Of a stretch of 9,406 bases of DNA, positions 6,165-9,406 are shown in pieces; within the stretch, counting starts at the first letter, position 1; the number at the start of each line of letters is the position of its first letter. Location: NCBI GenBank assembly GCA_025450375.1, contig JANWHO010000155.1:1-9406 (forward strand). Direction: 5' to 3'. This DNA comes from Chloroflexota bacterium. GTDB lineage: Bacteria; Chloroflexota; UBA5177; JANWHV01. The notes under the pieces were generated by a model. The model searched no databases, was not told where the DNA came from, and saw nothing but the letters and a program-made list of their open reading frames with translations. Position numbers and translations under genes: made by a program.

Positions 6165-6799
6165 TGCTGGTGGATGACCACGAGATAGTGCGCCAGGGCC
6201 TGCGGGCGCTCCTGGAGCGGCGGGAACACGTGCAAGTGGTGGCCGAGGCGGGCACGGTGGCCGAGGCGGTGGAAGCTGGTATTCGGGTGCGACCAGACGT
6301 GATCGTGATGGATGTACGGCTGCCTGACGGAACGGGTATCGAGGCGTGTCGCGACATTCGGGCCGAGTGCCCGGAGACGCGGGTGCTGATGTTGACCAGC
6401 TATGCCGACGACGACGCGGTCTCCGCGGCGATCGTCGCCGGAGCCGATGGCTACCTGCTCAAACAGACGCGGGGCCGCGAGGTGGTGAGCGCCATCGAGG
6501 CGGTCGCCCGCGGCGAGTCGCTCCTCGACCCGGCGGTCACGAGCACCGTGCGGGCCAGGATGCGGGACATGGCGGCCGGCAAGCACCAGGATAAGCTGGC
6601 CGAATTATCCGAGCAGGAGCGGCGTATTCTCAGCCTGATCGCGGAGGGGAAGACGAACCGGGAGATCGCGGCTACCGTGTTCTTGGCCGAGAAGACGGTG
6701 AAGAACTATGTGAGCACCATCCTGAGCAAGCTGGGGATGGAGCGGCGGGCCCAGGCCGCCGCGTACCTGGCCGATCAGCGTGCTCGTGGGCATGAGTGA
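6146..6799 (+). CDS. DosR/DevR-like NarL-family response regulator
   Basis: The protein has 217 residues. The receiver domain (about 4-120) has Asp10 and Asp11, phospho-acceptor Asp56 in MDVRLPDGTG, Thr84-Ser85 and Lys106. A linker (about 121-152) leads to a LuxR/NarL helix-turn-helix (about 153-215). Similarity to mycobacterial DosR is strong along the whole length, including RLPDGxGIExCRD, SLLDPA and FLAEKTVKNYVS. Lys183, Lys186 and Asn187 match the DosR residues Lys179, Lys182 and Asn183 that contact DNA. This fits the DosR-type boxes found at 2199, 5028 and 6815. It overlaps the pseudokinase gene and lies about 1.2 kb after the DevS-like kinase, its likely phosphate donor. I infer that it activates the Crp/Fnr gene, its own operon and the unknown downstream gene. 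Confidence 0.92.
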   Translation: MATIRVMLVDDHEIVRQGLRALLERREHVQVVAEAGTVAEAVEAGIRVRPDVIVMDVRLPDGTGIEACRDIRAECPETRVLMLTSYADDDAVSAAIVAGADGYLLKQTRGREVVSAIEAVARGESLLDPAVTSTVRARMRDMAAGKHQDKLAELSEQERRILSLIAEGKTNREIAATVFLAEKTVKNYVSTILSKLGMERRAQAAAYLADQRARGHE

Positions 6800-6814
6800 C
6801 GGCCTGCCCTTCAA

Positions 6815-6852
6815 GTGACCATCGGCCCCTCCTAGCTAGGTCGTCCGGCCCT
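6815..6852 (+). promoter_or_regulatory. Tandem DosR-type boxes before the unknown 182-residue gene
   Basis: GTGACCATCGGCCCCT (6815-6830) and AGGTCGTCCGGCCCT (6838-6852) repeat the paired arrangement seen at 2199-2236, again with GGCC motifs exactly 23 bp apart (6824 and 6847). A possible -10 (TATGGT, 6875-6880) begins 30 bases after the centre of the second box. Similarity to the other module continues through GGTT and GCCCT toward that -10. A palindrome, CCTAGCTAGG (6831-6840), lies between the boxes. Confidence 0.62.
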
Positions 6853-6915
6853 AGAGGTCGGGTGGGTTATGCCCTATGGTGGTAATAGAAGGTGATTATC
6901 GCCGGAGAAGACAAC

Positions 6916-6922
6916 GAGGAGG
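6916..6922 (+). promoter_or_regulatory. Ribosome binding site supporting a GTG start
   Basis: GAGGAGG lies six bases before GTG 6929. No such sequence stands at a proper distance before the next in-frame ATG at 6959, so GTG is preferred. Confidence 0.75.
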
Positions 6923-6928
6923 CGCAAG

Positions 6929-7477
6929 GTGCAAACCGTGACCCGAACCCCAGTGCGGATGAGCAGCCAGAAAACGAGTTCTTGGGCCACGGCGCTTGTT
7001 CGCCACTTTCGCGGCGCGGGCGCCGAGCAACCCCCATCCCTCGATCCCCTGCCGATGATGGTGGCGGGGCTCTGGTCACTGTTTGACGACGCGCGGACCG
7101 AAGCCAACGCGGCATTCGCGCAGGCGGGCGTACCGGAGCGGATTGACCTGGAGCCCGCTCCCAACGAGCGGTGCTACATGCTGACTGAAGCAAACGGCGC
7201 CCAGCGCACGCTCTCCGTTTCCCTGACCCTGTCCGTGATAGGCCAGCGGCCCTGTGGCTGGGCCTCGATCCGTAACAGCACGAGCCGCGCTGAAATCCAT
7301 CTGGTTCCGCGGGTAGAACGTGGGAACGTGGCCTGGCAGGTGGCGGCGCCGAGCGCGAAGCTCACCTCGGCGGTAGTGCAGGATCTGTTCCTGAGCGTGT
7401 TCGCCGACGATCCCGCCGCTACCCTACGGCTCTCGCCTCTGGGAGGAGCTGACTTCTTCCAGAGCCCATGGAATTGA
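6929..7477 (+). CDS. Hypothetical protein, predicted member of the DosR-like regulon
   Basis: I do not recognise this 182-residue protein. It has no signal peptide or membrane segment and should be cytoplasmic. Residues 1-40 are low in order-forming residues. From about 42 on (MMVAGLWSLFDDARTEANAA) it looks like a helix followed by alternating hydrophobic segments suggestive of beta strands (about 82-140), then a C-terminal helix (about 146-160). Cys82 and Cys109 are the only cysteines. Coding is supported by a good ribosome binding site before GTG 6929, by the GC-rich third-position pattern of its neighbours, and by a dedicated promoter with paired DosR-type boxes. It ends 91 bp before the convergent ATPase gene. 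Its position suggests it is a direct output of the sensor system, but its function is unknown. Confidence 0.7.
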   Translation: MQTVTRTPVRMSSQKTSSWATALVRHFRGAGAEQPPSLDPLPMMVAGLWSLFDDARTEANAAFAQAGVPERIDLEPAPNERCYMLTEANGAQRTLSVSLTLSVIGQRPCGWASIRNSTSRAEIHLVPRVERGNVAWQVAAPSAKLTSAVVQDLFLSVFADDPAATLRLSPLGGADFFQSPWN

Positions 7478-7540
7478 GGGAGATCCCTGCCGCGACCACG
7501 ACGATGGCAAAACCCTGAGGGCTTACAGTAATCCGGCGGA

Positions 7541-7571
7541 AAGCCCACGGCTTCGAGCCGTGGGAGTGTCA
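7541..7571 (+). other. IS200/IS605 right-end-like hairpin (solo transposon end), possible bidirectional terminator
   Basis: CCCACGGCT (7544-7552) pairs perfectly with AGCCGTGGG (7556-7564) around a three-base loop. It is preceded by GGAAAG and followed by AGTGTCAA. This arrangement is typical of the right end of IS200/IS605 and TnpB elements, which also forms the 3' scaffold of omega RNA. No transposase or tnpB gene lies beside it, so it would be a solo end or remnant. It sits between convergent genes and could also terminate both transcripts. The complement of its TCA (7569-7571) is the stop codon of the ATPase gene. Confidence 0.45.
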
Positions 7572-9406
7572 AGAAGCGCTATGCCGAACGAAGCGAGCGG
7601 CGCGGCGGCGTAGTCGTCGAGTACGTCGCTGTTGTTGGCTCGCCGGTACTCTAACAGCCCGGCCTCGTTCATTTGCATAGAAGCGGCTCTTCGCGAACTC
7701 GACAAGCGCCAGGTACGTGAGGATCATGCCGAACAGGATCAGGAAAAACGTCAGAGGGAGTGTGCTGAACCCCAAGAGGCGAGAGAGTGGCGTGAGGGGC
7801 AGGGCCACGCCCAGTGCGGCCATCGCTGTCGGTGTGATGAGCATTCCTCGGCTGGGTCTGCTCCGGAAGAAGGGAACTCGGCGCGTGCGGATGAGGAACA
7901 CGACAAGGGTCTGGGTGGCGAGGGACTCGACAAACCAGCCGGTGCGAAACTCGGAATGACCGGCGTGCAAAATACCCAGCATGACGAAGAAGGTGAGGAA
8001 ATCGAAGATCGAGCTGACCGGCCCGAAGACCGTCATGAAGCGACGGACGAACCGGATGTCCCAGGCAGCGGGCCGAGCTAGGACCTCGGGGTCCACCTCA
8101 TCGGTGGGAATGGCGAGTTGTCCGATGTCGTACAGCAGGTTGTTCAACAGGATCTGTGACGGAAGCATCGGGAGAAACGTGAGAAAGAGTGACGCCCCTG
8201 CCGCGCTGAACATGTTACCGAAATTCGATGACGTGGCCATCAGCACATACTTCAGGGTGTTGGCGAAAATGCGCCGTCCCTCCATGACCCCATCCGCGAG
8301 CACCCCGAGATCCTTTTCCAACAAGACGATATCGGCGGCATCCTTGGCAACATCAGTCGCGGAATCAACAGAGATTCCTACATCGGCGGCGTGCAGCGCC
8401 ACGGCATCATTGACCCCGTCTCCCAGGAACGCGACATCCTCGCCACGCCGCCGGGCGACTTTGATGATGCGCGACTTCTGTTCCGGACTGACCCGTGCGA
8501 ATACCGTGGTAGCCGGAATGGCCTCGGCGAGCGCGTCGTCGTCGAGGAGGTCGAGGTCGGCCCCGTTCAACACCTGGCCGAGTTCGAGTCCAATATCGCG
8601 GCAGACCTTCGCGGCCACGGTCCCGTTGTCGCCGGTGATGATCTTCACCTCGACGCCCAGGGAGTTGAGCTTGGCGATCGACGCACCGGCGTCCGGCTTG
8701 GGGGGATCATGGAAGGTCAGAAAACCGCTGAGGCGCAGATCGCGTTCGTCTTCGGGTCTTGGATCGGCGACATCCCCAGCGTCACGGCTCGCCACGGCCA
8801 CGACACGGGCGCCCTCCGCGAAAAGATGGTCGAGTACCGCGGTAGCGCCGCTCGGCAAATCCACACACCGGGCGAGGACTGCTTCGGGCGCCCCCTTGGT
8901 CACCAGCACCCTGGAGCCGGACGGCGCCCTCACGATCACGGATACCAACTGCCGCTCGTGGTCGAAAGGCAAGATGCCTAGCCGTTGGTAGGCGGCGATT
9001 CCGTCGCTGCCGCTGACGAGCGCCGCCGTGCCCGACGCGGTCCAGAGCGCCTGATCCAGGGGGTTACCGCCAACCGGACCCTGCTCGGTCAGGGTCGCTT
9101 CGTTGCACAGCAGACCGAGGAGCAGAGGTGCGCTTGCCGCGGCTCCGGCGCCGTCAAGCGGCCGATCGCAGGTGATCGCACCTTCGGTTAAGGTGCCCGT
9201 CTTGTCGGTGAAGAGCACCTGGATATTGCCAAGGTCTTCGATCGTCACCAGACGCTTCACCAACACCTTGCGACGCGCCAGCTCACGCGATCCGGTAGCC
9301 AGGCTCACACTGACGATCGCGTGCAGCTGCTGGGGCGTGATGCCGTTTGCAATCGCCAGGGAGAAGAGGAGCGCGTCGATCAGCGGACGGGAGAGCGCGA
9401 CGTTTA
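7569..9406 (-). CDS. mgtA: MgtA-like P-type ATPase (magnesium-transporter family), 5' partial
   Basis: The frame is open to the window edge; the start codon and the first transmembrane helices lie beyond 9406. About 612 residues are visible. Motifs in order are M4 (GITPQQLHAIVS), catalytic Asp in FTDKTGTLTEG (codon 9204-9206), VTKGAPE for nucleotide binding, KIITGDNGTVAA, and FLGDGVNDAVALHAADVGIS. The C-terminal membrane half has SNFGNMFS, LLNNLLYDIGQLAIPTDEVD, FGPVSSIFDFLTFF and LIRTRRVPF, all characteristic of MgtA/MgtB (P3B) ATPases that import Mg2+. In M4, Gln replaces the Glu of enterobacterial MgtA (TPEMLP) and His replaces the following Pro. The C-terminus runs about 35 residues past the usual family end as an Arg-rich tail and stops inside the IS-like end at 7569. 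It converges on the sensor cluster and shares no visible DosR-type box with it. Confidence 0.88.
   Translation of the reverse strand, partial: NVALSRPLIDALLFSLAIANGITPQQLHAIVSVSLATGSRELARRKVLVKRLVTIEDLGNIQVLFTDKTGTLTEGAITCDRPLDGAGAAASAPLLLGLLCNEATLTEQGPVGGNPLDQALWTASGTAALVSGSDGIAAYQRLGILPFDHERQLVSVIVRAPSGSRVLVTKGAPEAVLARCVDLPSGATAVLDHLFAEGARVVAVASRDAGDVADPRPEDERDLRLSGFLTFHDPPKPDAGASIAKLNSLGVEVKIITGDNGTVAAKVCRDIGLELGQVLNGADLDLLDDDALAEAIPATTVFARVSPEQKSRIIKVARRRGEDVAFLGDGVNDAVALHAADVGISVDSATDVAKDAADIVLLEKDLGVLADGVMEGRRIFANTLKYVLMATSSNFGNMFSAAGASLFLTFLPMLPSQILLNNLLYDIGQLAIPTDEVDPEVLARPAAWDIRFVRRFMTVFGPVSSIFDFLTFFVMLGILHAGHSEFRTGWFVESLATQTLVVFLIRTRRVPFFRSRPSRGMLITPTAMAALGVALPLTPLSRLLGFSTLPLTFFLILFGMILTYLALVEFAKSRFYANERGRAVRVPASQQQRRTRRLRRRAARFVRHSAS

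Noticed and set aside
7981..8991. Long plus-strand open frame opposite the ATPase gene
   Set aside because: It is antisense to a gene with complete P-type ATPase motifs. Its Arg/Ser-rich, low-complexity product is typical of shadow frames in GC-rich DNA.

Overview
The window is GC-rich bacterial DNA with purine-rich AGGAGG-type ribosome binding sites. The combination of sulfocyanin-like blue copper proteins, a PQQ dehydrogenase, tandem GAF kinases and a DosR-like regulator fits an aerobic environmental bacterium, most likely Chloroflexota (Thermomicrobia-like) or a similar GC-rich phylum. This placement is inferred from gene content and is only moderately certain.

Layout. (1) Bases 1-2104, plus strand: two exported blue-copper genes. 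The first, cut by the window start, is the end of a PQQ-dependent dehydrogenase fused to a sulfocyanin-like cupredoxin domain. The second is a secreted protein with two His-Trp-His repeats and its own sulfocyanin domain. A perfect 10-bp hairpin flanked by a duplicated gene-end sequence lies between them. (2) Bases 2105-6799, plus strand: a regulatory cluster of a cysteine-free Crp/Fnr regulator, a soluble GAF-GAF histidine kinase resembling mycobacterial DevS/DosS, a membrane-anchored GAF protein whose kinase half is degenerate, and a NarL-type response regulator very like DosR/DevR. (3) Bases 6800-7477: a duplicated promoter module and an unrecognised 182-residue protein. (4) Bases 7478-7570: a short convergent intergenic stretch with a hairpin resembling an IS200/IS605 right end. 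(5) Bases 7569-9406, minus strand: most of an MgtA-like P-type ATPase running off the window end.

How it may work. The kinase keeps both residues that define gas sensing in DevS: the proximal heme His (FPPxHPPM) and the distal Tyr. The second sensor keeps the His but has Ser at the Tyr position, an Arg at the phospho-acceptor His, and no ATPase domain. The response regulator keeps the DosR recognition-helix residues. DosR-type boxes (roughly RKGNCNNNNGGCC) occur before the Crp/Fnr gene, before the second sensor and before the unknown gene. In two of these places they form pairs exactly 23 bp apart inside an approximately 80-bp promoter module. My reading is a self-wired heme-GAF sensing circuit for O2, NO, CO or redox state, outside the mycobacteria where DosRS is best known. 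It contains a pseudokinase and a Crp/Fnr branch and sits next to copper-based electron-transfer genes.
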